DNA of 64,000 nt from Desulfovibrionaceae bacterium (GTDB lineage: Bacteria > Desulfobacterota > Desulfovibrionia > Desulfovibrionales > Desulfovibrionaceae): contig CAJTFO010000003.1 of assembly GCA_910575755.1 (NCBI GenBank), positions 124,001-188,000 on the forward strand, in the 5' to 3' direction. Positions 1 through 8,178 of the stretch are shown piece after piece. Position numbers and translations under genes: made by a program. Numbering within the stretch: position 1 is the stretch's first letter; each line of letters opens with the position of its first letter. The notes beneath the pieces were generated by a model. The model was not told the origin of the DNA. It ran no database searches and saw only the letters and a program-made list of their open reading frames with translations.

Positions 1-17
1 CTTGCAGCCCGTCGAAA

Positions 18-52
18 ACGCAAAAGCCGCCGGTTAACGGCGGCTTTTGCGT
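18..52. terminator. Bidirectional rho-independent-type hairpin
   Basis: A perfect 13-bp inverted repeat (20-32 and 38-50) with a 5-nt loop; the stem ends in AAAA/TTTT on both strands. It lies about 20 bases past the stop codon of the minus-strand gene that ends at 71, so it most likely ends that transcript. It could also end one entering from the left. Confidence 0.75.
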
Positions 53-70
53 CTCAAGGCAGACCAGCGC

Positions 71-499
71 TCAGATCATGTCGCTGTTGGGTTGCTCCCG
101 TTCCCTGAATCTCTGCTGGAGCATCAGCGGCAGGGCATCGGGATCCGTGGGGTCATACTCAAACATGACAGCCGTGCCGAAGCAGGAGAAATATTTGCTG
201 CCATCCGGGTGAAAGGCCACATTTTCGCTGTAGCCCACAATAGCCTGAGCCCCCTTGTTCATGGCGCGACCCGCCATGCCGAAAAATGCCTCGTCCGAAT
301 CATAACCCCGGCAACAGACCAGGCCCAGCACCTTGGCGATGCGGCGTCCCTCCACCTGATGGGTGGTCACCACGGGGAAACGCCCGGTCAGAAAGACATT
401 ACGCACACGGGCGCTACTGTCAGACATCCGCATCTGCTTCTGTTTCTGCTTCTCGGATTTGCGGGCTCTCTTGTCATTGCCTCCCAGCAAAAAAAACAT
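71..499 (-). CDS. YbjQ-like (DUF74 / heavy-metal-binding domain) small protein
   Basis: A 142-residue protein whose second half resembles the YbjQ/PF01906 family: VVTTHQVEGRRIAKVLGLV near residues 40-60, then GAQAIVGY and an FGTAV strand near the C terminus. Family members form pentameric rings of unclear function and are only nominally called metal-binding. The N terminus begins with a short hydrophobic stretch (MFFLLGG) followed by a Lys/Arg/Gln-rich linker, which is unusual for the family. The start at 499 is preferred over an upstream frame extension because GGAGG lies 6 bases before it. It is monocistronic, with a terminator just after the stop. Confidence 0.65.
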   Translation of the reverse strand: MFFLLGGNDKRARKSEKQKQKQMRMSDSSARVRNVFLTGRFPVVTTHQVEGRRIAKVLGLVCCRGYDSDEAFFGMAGRAMNKGAQAIVGYSENVAFHPDGSKYFSCFGTAVMFEYDPTDPDALPLMLQQRFREREQPNSDMI

Positions 500-900
500 G
501 CTGAACCTCCGGTAGTGGCGAAATTGGCGCGCTTGGCACAGAGTAACCTTCAAGTACTCTGCATCGCATCCACAAAAACTTTTTACCCTACTATTGCAAA
601 TGGCTTGCCAACATAATTTTTACAATTAATATCAATATATTAAATAGAAACATCCCTGTGCTCGTCAGCAAGCTGACGAACACAGGGACAAAAGACCCCG
701 GCCACAGCGCGCGGGAAAAACGCGCTGTTCCGTGAAACGACGGCGGCATGGCAGGAAACGCGGACATTTCAAGCCGCCCTGGCGGCTTGGACGGCGCAAA
801 CACCGCAAAGCGGGGTTTGTCATCAATCTGAACGCCGACTTTTTTGCAAAGTCAACATTCAAAGGCAGACCCGCGCATCTTGCGGAATGCAGGCATCCGC
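500..900. other. Intergenic region with hairpin and repeat core
   Basis: No credible gene. An AT-rich stretch (about 590-650) likely holds the promoter of the minus-strand YbjQ-like gene. It is followed by a 653-688 hairpin (8+8-bp arms, one internal mismatch) whose minus-strand 3' flank is T-rich. That hairpin may terminate the lipoprotein transcript ending at 901. A repeat core lies at 714-747. Confidence 0.5.
714..747 (+). repeat. Palindromic intergenic repeat, copy 1
   Basis: Core of the form GGAAAAAC..CGCT..TTCCG followed by tGAAAcGACGGCGGC. It aligns closely with the copy at 12961-12996: the stem is conserved and the downstream GACGGCGGC is identical. See the dispersed-repeat finding. 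Confidence 0.6.
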
Positions 901-1908
901 TTACACGCCATTGGCCGCCCGCGCGAAACTGTTATAGGCCTCGCGGCTGCGCGCCGCGATTGTATTCAGGTCACGCCGCAACGGACTGTAAAAACCTTCG
1001 GCCAGGCCACGCGCAAGCCCCTGCGGAAAAAGGGCCGCTTCCCTGAGAAAAGCGCGAAAGCTGCGCTCCAGTTCCGGCGGAGCCGGAAATGGCGGTCGCC
1101 CGGCCCCGGCAAGCAGGGATTCCAGTTCCTGGCGCACTTTTTCCAGGGCTGCCTGGTCAGGTTTTTCCGGCCCCAGCAGACCGGCGGCCTTGCGAAAAAG
1201 AGCAAATATCTTTTCCGCCGCCACAATCTGACGGCGAAGGGGATGGTCGCGCAACAGCACTTCTTCGGCCTGCGCGGCGCGCTCGGCCACAACTTCCAGA
1301 TAACTGTCGCGGGCGGCCATAAAAGCGGCATGCGAGGCGCCCAGGCGCTCTGCCAACTTTTTGCCCGCCACTCCGTCATCCATGATGCTGTCGTCCTTCA
1401 CATAGCGGTCCAGAGCCTTGTAGTCGGCCAGCATGGCATCCAGAGCCTTATCCATGTCCCGCACCCATTGGGCCAGTTGCTCTTCCACATCCACCGGAAA
1501 AAGCCCCTTGGCGGGCGCAAGGCCGCGCGCCGCGGCTGCGCGTGTGCCGCGCACAACAGGCCGGGCCGCCAGCCGCCAGTCTTTCAGGTAGCCGCGCACA
1601 TTATTCAGCAGGACGTCGGGCAGGCCGTACCAGCCGCCGGACAGACTCGCGGCGGCGGTATTGTGGAAAGCCACCATTCTGTCGGCCTGCGCCTTTTCCT
1701 CGGGCGTGGCCGGAGGCAGGGACATGGAAGCGACGGGGGCCGCGTCCCCTGCTCCGGGAGCGGAGGACGACCCGGAAGCTTGCGCCGCCGGGGCGGCAGG
1801 CGCGCTCTCTCCGGCGCTTTCCACGGCCTTGTGTTCGTCGCCGGAGCCGCAGGCCGTCAGAATCAGGGCCAGCCAGAGGCAGCAGAGCAAAAAAAGAGGT
1901 TTTTTCAT
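901..1908 (-). CDS. Putative lipoprotein, DUF3829/YiiG-like
   Basis: A 335-residue secreted protein with a type II signal peptide: MKKPLFLLCCLWLALILTAC, with Cys20 as the predicted lipidated residue. An Ala/Ser/Pro/Gly-rich linker (residues 25-70) precedes an alpha-helical domain with a MVAFHNTAAASL segment and several charged helices. This resembles DUF3829 lipoproteins such as E. coli YiiG, whose function is unknown. The in-frame region upstream of Met 1908 has no signal-peptide character, so the start is set at the signal peptide; no strong ribosome binding site is visible. It is the last gene of the minus-strand run that begins with the aldolase, 76 bases after the HAD gene, so co-transcription is possible but not shown. 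Confidence 0.6.
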   Translation of the reverse strand: MKKPLFLLCCLWLALILTACGSGDEHKAVESAGESAPAAPAAQASGSSSAPGAGDAAPVASMSLPPATPEEKAQADRMVAFHNTAAASLSGGWYGLPDVLLNNVRGYLKDWRLAARPVVRGTRAAAARGLAPAKGLFPVDVEEQLAQWVRDMDKALDAMLADYKALDRYVKDDSIMDDGVAGKKLAERLGASHAAFMAARDSYLEVVAERAAQAEEVLLRDHPLRRQIVAAEKIFALFRKAAGLLGPEKPDQAALEKVRQELESLLAGAGRPPFPAPPELERSFRAFLREAALFPQGLARGLAEGFYSPLRRDLNTIAARSREAYNSFARAANGV

Positions 1909-1984
1909 GGCGGAAAAAGAGGTCGCTTCCCGCAGACGAACCTTGTGCGGCAGCGGGAAGGCAGTAGGAGCAGGAAAAGACGCG

Positions 1985-2620
1985 TCAGACTCTGGCCCGG
2001 ATCCAGTCATTGAGCCCGGTAAGATCAGCCCCCCAGGGGAAGGGCCCGCCCCTGAGTTCGCGCCCCACCCCGTAGAACAGGGCGCCCGCATGCTCCGCGG
2101 CATCACGATCCGTCACGGCATCGCCCACCATGAGGGTATTTTCGGCTTCCACTCCGGCGTCGCGTATGATGCGCTCCAGTACCTGGGCCTTGGCCGGGGG
2201 CGAACCATGTATGCCGGCGAAATACGCGTCCAACTGGCGCTCGCGCAGCACCAGGAGCAGTTCCTCTTCCGGCGCGCCGGAACAGACATAGAGCGGCAAG
2301 CGGCCGCTCCAGGTTTCCAGCACGTCCCGCACGCCGGGAATCAGCGGGCAGCGGCGCACTTCATCCAGAGCGTATTGCGCGAAAAGGCGGCCCCACTGGG
2401 CGGACTCCTCTTCGCTGATCTCGCGCTCCAGCACTTCGCGGAAGAACCATTCAAACTTCTTGTAGCGGCTGACCCCGCCGTGCACGGTATGGTACATGAC
2501 GAAGCGGTCCCGCGCTTCCGGGCCGAACGGTTCGGCCAGCCGGGCGAAAGCCCGCGTCTTCACCGGCACGCTGTCCAGAATCACGCCATCGCAGTCAAAA
2601 ACCAGACATTGTAACGACAT
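1985..2620 (-). CDS. HAD-superfamily phosphatase (Gph/phosphoglycolate phosphatase-like)
   Basis: A 211-residue HAD hydrolase. Motif I is FDCDGVILDS at the N terminus, with nucleophile and acid/base Asp and a helical cap after it. Motif II is CSGAPEEEL, and motif IV is MVGDAVTDRDAA. The fold class is that of small-molecule phosphatases; the substrate is not determined by sequence. It lies 24 bases after an acyltransferase and downstream of a CMP-sugar-type cytidylyltransferase, so a sugar-phosphate or keto-sugar-acid phosphate (KdsC-like role) is a reasonable guess. The start at 2620 follows AGGGA; a seven-codon upstream extension lacks support. Confidence 0.75.
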   Translation of the reverse strand: MSLQCLVFDCDGVILDSVPVKTRAFARLAEPFGPEARDRFVMYHTVHGGVSRYKKFEWFFREVLEREISEEESAQWGRLFAQYALDEVRRCPLIPGVRDVLETWSGRLPLYVCSGAPEEELLLVLRERQLDAYFAGIHGSPPAKAQVLERIIRDAGVEAENTLMVGDAVTDRDAAEHAGALFYGVGRELRGGPFPWGADLTGLNDWIRARV

Positions 2621-2644
2621 ATATTTTCCCTGTGGCAACAAGTC

Positions 2645-3295
2645 CTACGCGCGGCGGCCGATCTCCCTGGCCGGCACCCCGGCCACAATGGAAAAGGGGG
2701 CCACATTGCGCGTGACCACCGCGCCCGCGCCCACCACGGCCCCGCGCCCGATGCGCACATCCGGCGTGATGACGCAGTTGGCCCCGATCCAGACATCATC
2801 CTCAATGCAGACCAGCCCCGGCTGATGGCCCTGGCGCATGATGGGCAGATCCTGCCGCTCGAAGCGGTGGTTGGCCGCGCGGATCACCGTGCCCGGCCCG
2901 ATGGCCGTGTGCGCGCCTATCTCTATGCGGCCGCCGTCGGCCCCCAGATGGGCGCAGGGCGACACGGCCACATTCTCGCCCAGAATCAGGCTGCCGCCCC
3001 CGGCGGTTACAAAACAGCCGCGGCCCAGGCGCACACCGCGGCCCAGGCGCATATTGCGGCAGGCGGCCAGCGTCAGCCCCGTGCCAAAGCGCACCGTGCC
3101 GCAGGACGCGAACAGCCAGCGCCAGGCCAGCAGCCGCAACGCCATGCCCAAAGGCGTGGGCAGCCAGGCAAACAGCGCGATCCAGACTTCTTCCAGCACA
3201 GCTCCCAGACGGGACCATGCGGAAGGGGCGGAAGAAGCGGCCGCGCACGAGGCGGAACCGGAAGCCGCGTCGGAGGGACGGAACGGGCGTTCCAT
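2645..3295 (-). CDS. Left-handed beta-helix acyltransferase (LacA/NodL/WbbJ type)
   Basis: A 216-residue protein. The first 70 residues contain a hydrophobic segment (WIALFAWLPTPLGMALRLLAW) that may anchor it to the membrane. Residues about 75-205 are hexapeptide repeats (LGRGVRLGRGCF, IEIGAHTAIGPGTVI, IEDDVWIGANCVI, IGRGAVVGAGAVV) ending in AGVPAREIG. This is the signature of acetyl-CoA-dependent O-acetyltransferases acting on sugars. Its ATG directly abuts the TAA stop of the preceding cytidylyltransferase gene, so the two are translationally coupled and probably act on the same glycan product. Confidence 0.8.
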   Translation of the reverse strand: MERPFRPSDAASGSASCAAASSAPSAWSRLGAVLEEVWIALFAWLPTPLGMALRLLAWRWLFASCGTVRFGTGLTLAACRNMRLGRGVRLGRGCFVTAGGGSLILGENVAVSPCAHLGADGGRIEIGAHTAIGPGTVIRAANHRFERQDLPIMRQGHQPGLVCIEDDVWIGANCVITPDVRIGRGAVVGAGAVVTRNVAPFSIVAGVPAREIGRRA

Positions 3296-4066
3296 TTACT
3301 TGCTGTAGACCTTCATGAGGTCATCGCCCTCCATGAGCCGGGCCACCCGCGCCAGATCTTCGGGGGTGTCCACGCTCCAGGTGCGGCAGTCGGTGGGCAC
3401 CATGCGGACTTTTTCGCCGTGCTCCAGAATGCGCATCATATCCACGGATTCATAAATTTCCAGCGGGCTTTCCTCCATTTCATTGAAGCGGAGCAGATAG
3501 TCGCGCCGGAAGGGGATGATGCAGACCTGCTTGCGCATGGGCACCTTGTCCGCCCCCTTTTTACGGGAGGGAATGGGCTCGCGCGAGAAATACAGGGCGT
3601 TGTCAAAGCGGTCCACCACCACCTTGACCTCGTTGGGATCTTCAAATTCCTCCAGGGTATCCATGTCGGCCATGAGGTTGACCACGTTGATGGACGGGTC
3701 ATCCAGCATGGGCCGCACGGCGGCGTCGATCATCTCCGGCCGGACCATGGGCTCGTCGCCCTGCACCATAACCACGATATCGGCCTTTTTGCCCGTGGCG
3801 GCCTCAATCCTGAGCAGGGCCTCGGCCGTGCGCGTGGAGCAGCGCACATGGTGGTCGCCGGTCATCACGCACTTGAGGCCCGCGTTTTTGCAGTAATCCT
3901 CAATGATGCTGTCACAGGTGGCCACATAGGTTTCGGATAACGAAGCGCTCATGGCCGTGCGAAAGGCCACATGCCCCACCATGGGCACATTGTGGATCAG
4001 TGCCAGCGGTTTGCCCGGATAGCGGCTGGACCCCATGCGCGCCGGAATAATGGCGATAATGTTCAT
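3296..4066 (-). CDS. KdsB-like cytidylyltransferase (CMP-keto-sugar-acid synthetase)
   Basis: A 256-residue nucleotidyltransferase of the CMP-Kdo synthetase family. It has IIPARMGSSRYPGKPL at the N terminus (nucleotide-binding loop), VMVQGDEPMVRPEM near residue 100 (metal-binding Asp), and ARxARLMEGDD at the C terminus. The usual KdsB segment DHQSGTERLAEV is replaced by HHVRCSTRTAEALLR. This, with the gene context, suggests it activates a keto-deoxy sugar acid other than, or in addition to, Kdo. AAGGAG precedes the ATG. It is followed without a gap by the acyltransferase. Upstream, a MITE-like element separates it from the epimerase gene. Confidence 0.75.
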   Translation of the reverse strand: MNIIAIIPARMGSSRYPGKPLALIHNVPMVGHVAFRTAMSASLSETYVATCDSIIEDYCKNAGLKCVMTGDHHVRCSTRTAEALLRIEAATGKKADIVVMVQGDEPMVRPEMIDAAVRPMLDDPSINVVNLMADMDTLEEFEDPNEVKVVVDRFDNALYFSREPIPSRKKGADKVPMRKQVCIIPFRRDYLLRFNEMEESPLEIYESVDMMRILEHGEKVRMVPTDCRTWSVDTPEDLARVARLMEGDDLMKVYSK

Positions 4067-4165
4067 AGTGTCTCCTTGAAGACGGCACTGCGGCCGTGCG
4101 CGAACGCGACCGCGATTTCATGAAAACCGGTTGCGACGGACAAAAAGGCAGCGTGTCGCCAGCCC

Positions 4166-4318
4166 CTAGGGCGTCTTCATACTACGAGAAATTTTGTTCT
4201 CCGCCAAGAAAAAAAGGGTTTTTATGAAGGGAATGTACTCTTATGGTACTTGACCGGAATAAAAAACCTTTTTGACGCAGGCAGAGGACAAAAGAGCCGT
4301 AGTGTGAACACGCCCTAG
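4166..4318. mobile_element. MITE-like element with long imperfect terminal inverted repeats
   Basis: About 153 bp. Its ends, 4166-4200 and the reverse complement of 4285-4318, match at about 27 of 35 positions and start with CTAGGGCGT. The interior also pairs (an A-run/GGGTTTTTAT near 4210 against ATAAAAAACCTTTTT near 4259), so the whole unit can fold into one long hairpin. The sequence is far more AT-rich than its surroundings. It has no coding capacity. The palindromic CTAG at both edges could be a TA or CTAG target duplication. Its right edge supplies or preserves the TAG stop of the epimerase gene. Confidence 0.65.
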
Positions 4319-5229
4319 TCGTCGGTGGGGACAAGATAGCCCCCTTCGGTCTGCAATTCCGGATGCAGGGCCTTGTGTTCTTCCTCCATGACCCGCAGTA
4401 TGCCCTGCCCCAGATCCACGGTGAGCGGCGGCGCCAGCTTGCGGCCCATCTTGGGCATGAAGGCGTAGGGCGTGATCTGGTAATGGCCGCTGTTGGGATC
4501 ATTCTGGTAATTGATGGTCAGCTCCTTGCCGAGCATCTCGCCGATCATCTTGAACAGATCTCCCACGCGCATGGGCTGGTTGCCGGAAATAATGATGTTC
4601 TGATTCTCGAATTCCGGATCAAGCACCGCCAGAGTGGCCGTGGAGGCGTCGTCCACATGCACGTATTCCCGCAGGGCCGTGGGCGCGCCGTAATAGGTGA
4701 TGACGCCCGTGGTCAGGGCCTCGCTGACAAAGCGTTCAATGGCGTTGCGCTTGTCCGCGCGCGGGCCATAGAGAGAACCGTAGCGCAGTATGGTGTACGG
4801 CAGATTGTGCATGGCCTGGTAATTTTCGATATAAATTTCGCAGGCCTGCTTGCTGCAACGGTAAAAGCCGCCGGACTTGCCGTAGACATACAGGGACGAG
4901 GCGAAAACATAGCGCTTTACCTGCTCTCGCCGGCAGGCTTCGAGAATCATCACATTGCCCAGGACATTGATGCGCGCCGTGTCCACAGGCCGGTTATTGG
5001 CCTCGCCGATGTCCGCAATGCCCGCGTAGTTGAAGACCATGTCCGCGCCTTCCACGCCTTTGCGCACGGTCTCCTCGTCCAGAATGTCGCCCGTGAGCAT
5101 ATTCTGATCCGGCCGCAGCCAGGGCGAGGGATGCAGGTCCACAATGGTCACCGCGTGTCCGGCCTCGGAGAGCTTGTCGCAGATATGCGATCCCAGAAAG
5201 CCGGAGCCGCCGAAAACAGTGATTTTCAC
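4315..5229 (-). CDS. NAD-dependent epimerase/dehydratase (extended SDR)
   Basis: A 304-residue extended short-chain dehydrogenase/reductase. The Rossmann motif GGSGFLGSHICDKL lies at residues 6-19, and the nucleotide-binding Asp is in VDLHP. The usual YxxxK is not conspicuous: the candidate region reads SLYVYGKSGGFYRCSKQA, where Y and K spaced by three (YRCSK) fit the catalytic pair. Substrates of the family are sugar nucleotides or sugar acids. The start is GTG at 5229, inside a GTGA overlap with the aldolase stop, which implies translational coupling; the longer upstream frame overlaps the aldolase gene and is rejected. The stop codon coincides with the edge of a MITE-like element. Confidence 0.8.
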   Translation of the reverse strand: MKITVFGGSGFLGSHICDKLSEAGHAVTIVDLHPSPWLRPDQNMLTGDILDEETVRKGVEGADMVFNYAGIADIGEANNRPVDTARINVLGNVMILEACRREQVKRYVFASSLYVYGKSGGFYRCSKQACEIYIENYQAMHNLPYTILRYGSLYGPRADKRNAIERFVSEALTTGVITYYGAPTALREYVHVDDASTATLAVLDPEFENQNIIISGNQPMRVGDLFKMIGEMLGKELTINYQNDPNSGHYQITPYAFMPKMGRKLAPPLTVDLGQGILRVMEEEHKALHPELQTEGGYLVPTDD

Positions 5230-6023
5230 AGCAGCTTCTCCACAGCGGGGCGCTGGGCCCCTTGCCATAAAAATACCGAGTCAATGCCGTAGGCGATGAA
5301 GCGGCTGCCAGCCGCCGCCTGCCGGGCCAGTTCCTCCGGGTCGGGCTGCACGATATGCAGGCCCATACGCGCCTTGTGCTTTTGGCAGGCCGTCTGAATA
5401 CGCGCCATGACCGCCTTGAACTCCGGATGCTCAAATTGCGCGGTCAGGCCCATGCTGCCCGAAAGATCATAAGGCCCGACCATGATGGCGTCCAGACGGG
5501 GATGGGTCAGTATGGCGTCCAGATTGTCCACGGCCCTGATGTGCTCGATCTGGGCCACCAGAAAAATCTCGGGGGCGCGTTTCCGCCGGTATTCCTCAAA
5601 ATTCCTGCCGAAAACATTGGCCCGGCAATAGCCCACGCCCCGGTATTCCGCCGCTGTTTCGCCCGGCGCGCGCCACGCGTCCTGACCGGGGTACACGGCC
5701 CAGTCAATGGCCTTGTCCAACTGTTCGCGGCTTTCGATCATGGGAAAAATCAGCCCCTGCGCCCCGGCTTCCAGCGCGGATTTGATCTGCGTCTTGCCTG
5801 CTTCGGGCAGGCGGGCAAAGGGCGCGGCCCCGCCGCATTCAATGGCCCGGAAAATGTCCGGCAGATCGGTGCGGCCGAAGGAGCCGTGCTCCATGTCCAC
5901 GGCCACCCAGTCATAGCCGGCGCGAGCCATGAGCTCCGCCACGTCCGGCGAGGGCAGTTGCAGCCATGTGCCCACAGTGGGCTTGTCGCGGGCCAGCAGG
6001 GCGCGTATGTCATGTACGGTCAT
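5226..6023 (-). CDS. HpcH/HpaI-family class II aldolase
   Basis: A 265-residue (beta/alpha)8 aldolase of the family that includes 2-dehydro-3-deoxyglucarate aldolase and HpaI. Visible signatures are GTWLQLPSPDVAELMARAGYDWVAVDMEHG, given here as GTWLQLP and DWVAVDMEHG, then the metal-ligand Glu region VAQIEH and the second Asp region IMVGPYDLSGSMG. These enzymes cleave or form 2-keto-3-deoxy acids from pyruvate and an aldehyde with a divalent metal. It is the first gene of the sugar-acid run and overlaps the epimerase start by four bases. A longer in-frame N terminus exists, but conserved sequence begins at MTVHDIRALL; the ribosome binding site before it is weak. Confidence 0.8.
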   Translation of the reverse strand: MTVHDIRALLARDKPTVGTWLQLPSPDVAELMARAGYDWVAVDMEHGSFGRTDLPDIFRAIECGGAAPFARLPEAGKTQIKSALEAGAQGLIFPMIESREQLDKAIDWAVYPGQDAWRAPGETAAEYRGVGYCRANVFGRNFEEYRRKRAPEIFLVAQIEHIRAVDNLDAILTHPRLDAIMVGPYDLSGSMGLTAQFEHPEFKAVMARIQTACQKHKARMGLHIVQPDPEELARQAAAGSRFIAYGIDSVFLWQGAQRPAVEKLL

Positions 6024-6150
6024 AAGATAACGGCTTGCCGCCGGGGGGTTGGGGGTTGCGGAACAATGCAGCATAGCGCCTGGCCGCCCCGGACGCAATA
6101 TGTCGGCCTGACGGCGCGCGGCATAAAAACTCGCCCAAGGAACAAGCGCA

Positions 6151-6864
6151 TCACACAATACAAGACGTCCACAGAACTGACAGCGGCATCACGAGGAGCA
6201 GCGCGGGCAGCATGCTGAGAATGGGGAAGGGCGCAATCCCGCACATGCGGATGCCTGTGGCCAGCGTGATAAAGCCGCCACAGCCTGAAAAGTCGGCCAG
6301 CACATCTGGCGTGGCCCAGTGGGAGACAAGCTCGGCGGAAAATAACATCATCGCCTGAACAATGAATTGCGGCACGCAGAGCACCCCGATGACCGCGCCG
6401 ATATTGGCGGCGATGAACATGGCTGTGGGCAGGTCAAGCAGCGCCTTGATGAGCAGCATGGTATAGTCTCCGGTCAACCCTTCCTGCATCGCGCCGAAAA
6501 AACCCAGACCGCTGGCCGAGAAAACGACGGTGAACACGGCAAACTGTTCCTGAAAGGCATCCCCGGCCATGACCCCCTTCTGTCCGCCGCGCCGTGCGAA
6601 AACAGCCCCCACAGCGCGCGACAGCCGCGTGACCATGGCCTCGATACGGCACAGCTCTCCCGCCACTGTTCCGCCCATCAGGGCGCATACGACGGGAGGC
6701 AGGGCATGACTCTTGGAGATCATGAAAATTCCCAGCCCTGTACTGATGCAGCCGAATACGAGCATAATGTTCTTCTGAAAGTCGTCGTTCATTTTTCTGG
6801 CGAGCAAGGTTCCCAACAAGGCGCCCGCGACGATGCAGGCGCTGTTGATGAATGGTCCAATCAT
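6151..6864 (-). CDS. DUF554 family membrane protein (YdfK-like)
   Basis: A 237-residue integral membrane protein with six or seven hydrophobic segments. It starts MIGPFINSACIVAGALLG and carries the family-typical KALLDLPTAM and GFITLATGIRMCGI segments (the latter GGFITLATGIRMC). DUF554 proteins are putative transporters of unknown substrate. GGAG precedes the ATG. It is divergent from a LysR-type regulator whose gene begins 301 bases away, so it is the natural candidate target of that regulator. Confidence 0.8.
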   Translation of the reverse strand: MIGPFINSACIVAGALLGTLLARKMNDDFQKNIMLVFGCISTGLGIFMISKSHALPPVVCALMGGTVAGELCRIEAMVTRLSRAVGAVFARRGGQKGVMAGDAFQEQFAVFTVVFSASGLGFFGAMQEGLTGDYTMLLIKALLDLPTAMFIAANIGAVIGVLCVPQFIVQAMMLFSAELVSHWATPDVLADFSGCGGFITLATGIRMCGIAPFPILSMLPALLLVMPLSVLWTSCIV

Positions 6865-7165
6865 GCCTTTTCTCCAAAAAACCGATTACAGCCTGTTCCT
6901 GTTCGGGCGGCCAGGTTGGACAGGCGTTATGTCTGCCCGCATATCCCGCCGGGAAACGCGCGATCATTTGACATGCCGCCCCGCTCCGGGGAATATGAGG
7001 AATCCAACATGACAAAAGAGGGCTTTTTGCCAAAACGTGTGATTTTCTGCTCTCTTACAGTGGCCTGACAGCTACAGCCCCTCTCGTCTGCCGGCAAAAA
7101 TTTATAAAATGACGCCCCATATGTAAAATACATAAATTGCACTACTGTCATTACCGGGAGCAATC
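6865..7165. other. Divergent regulatory region between DUF554 gene and lysR
   Basis: Exactly 301 bases with no gene. The half nearer lysR is AT-rich and contains short palindromes suited to LysR-type binding (see 7120-7134). The rest shows no recognisable element. Confidence 0.4.
7120..7134 (+). promoter_or_regulatory. Candidate LysR operator
   Basis: TATGTAAAATACATA is a perfect dyad with a 5-base centre. It lies 31 bases before the lysR start and fits the T-rich/A-rich interrupted palindromes bound by LysR-type regulators. A second AT-rich dyad (AATTTATAAAATT-like) lies just upstream at about 7108-7119. The assignment rests on position and symmetry only. Confidence 0.4.
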
Positions 7166-8047
7166 ATGGAATTGCGCCAGCTGCGCTACTTTATAACGCT
7201 TGCCGAGGAATTGAATTTTACCAGAACCGCGCAACGGCTGCACATCGTTCAGCCCGCGTTGAGTCGGCAGATCAAAGAACTGGAAAAGGAACTGCATATC
7301 CTTCTGTTTCGCAGGAACAAAAGGAGCGTTGAACTGACCGAAGCCGGAAGAATTTTTCTGCCGGAAGCCATCAAGACCCTGGAACAGGCAGAGCACGCCG
7401 TGACGCAGGCCAGACGCGCGCAGGCCGGCATCGTGGGCAAGATAGAAATAGGATATTCTTCCGGATCAGTGCTGTCTGGCGTTCTTGGCGCAATCCTGCG
7501 CCGCTACCGGGAAGCCTTCCCGGATGTCGAGCTGCGCATGCGCCAGGTATACCCGGCCAATCAGATCGAGCTTCTGATGCGCGGGGACGTCGATATCATT
7601 TTCAGCATGAGCAATTTCATAGACGTTCCGGCGGACTGTACGGTCTTTCCTCTCGCGGAATATCCGCTGCATGTGGTCATGCCGCTGGAACACCGTCTGG
7701 CCGGGCGGAAAACGGTTCCCGCGGACGCCTTGCGCCAGGAAGCGTTTATCGCCCATTCCGATCCGGGTGACGGCCACGGCGAACATTTTTTGCGAAAAGT
7801 GCTCGGATTCGCTCCGCCCATAGCGTATCGCACAAGCAGTTTCTTGTTCATGGGGGTGCTGATAGAAGCGGGTTTCGGCCTGGCGCTCATGCCTACGGTC
7901 ATGGCTTCGGCCTTTTCCAAGGGGGTGACGTCGAGTCGCGTTGAAGGAAAGGAAGCTTCCTTCAAAATCGCGGCTTTCGCCAGAAAGAACAGCCTGGAAG
8001 CCGCTGTCGAGCATCTGGTTCAAATCAGCCTGGAAGTCATTTTATAA
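7166..8047 (+). CDS. LysR-type transcriptional regulator
   Basis: A 293-residue regulator. The N-terminal winged helix-turn-helix (residues 1-60) is classic: MELRQLRYFITLAEELNFT, then AQRLHIVQPALSRQIKELE. Residues 90-290 form the effector-binding domain, with the family segment GKIEIGYSSGSVLSGVLG. It is most similar in style to the CynR/AlsR group that senses small acids. GGGAG lies before the ATG. The target is probably the divergent DUF554 membrane protein and lysR itself; the effector cannot be told from sequence. Confidence 0.9.
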   Translation: MELRQLRYFITLAEELNFTRTAQRLHIVQPALSRQIKELEKELHILLFRRNKRSVELTEAGRIFLPEAIKTLEQAEHAVTQARRAQAGIVGKIEIGYSSGSVLSGVLGAILRRYREAFPDVELRMRQVYPANQIELLMRGDVDIIFSMSNFIDVPADCTVFPLAEYPLHVVMPLEHRLAGRKTVPADALRQEAFIAHSDPGDGHGEHFLRKVLGFAPPIAYRTSSFLFMGVLIEAGFGLALMPTVMASAFSKGVTSSRVEGKEASFKIAAFARKNSLEAAVEHLVQISLEVIL

Positions 8048-8109
8048 TTTCCATGAAATGATTTTTCTCGTTGAGAGAAGCAGGAGTCACTGCATGACTT
8101 TTTAAAATA

Positions 8110-8155
8110 TATTCATCGAACCTGAAAAGCGCGGTTTTCAGGCTCACTCGGCGCG
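8110..8155 (-). repeat. Palindromic intergenic repeat, copy 2
   Basis: Read on the minus strand, GCC-TGAGCCTGAAAACCG..TTTTCAGG matches the copy inside comEC (27379-27427) over most of its core, including the CGCGCC lead and the TGAGCCTGAAAACCG arm. The hairpin is 8121-8128 with 8135-8142. It may double as the lysR terminator. Confidence 0.55.
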
Positions 8156-8178
8156 GGCGCCCGCTTTCGCGGCCGCCG

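Noticed and set aside
591-803. 70-codon minus-strand frame
   Set aside because: It crosses an AT-rich promoter-like stretch and a repeat core; there is no start signal or family similarity.
4182-4502. Small minus-strand frame across the MITE and the epimerase end
   Set aside because: It runs through the inverted-repeat element and an out-of-frame part of the epimerase gene; there is no ribosome binding site or homology.
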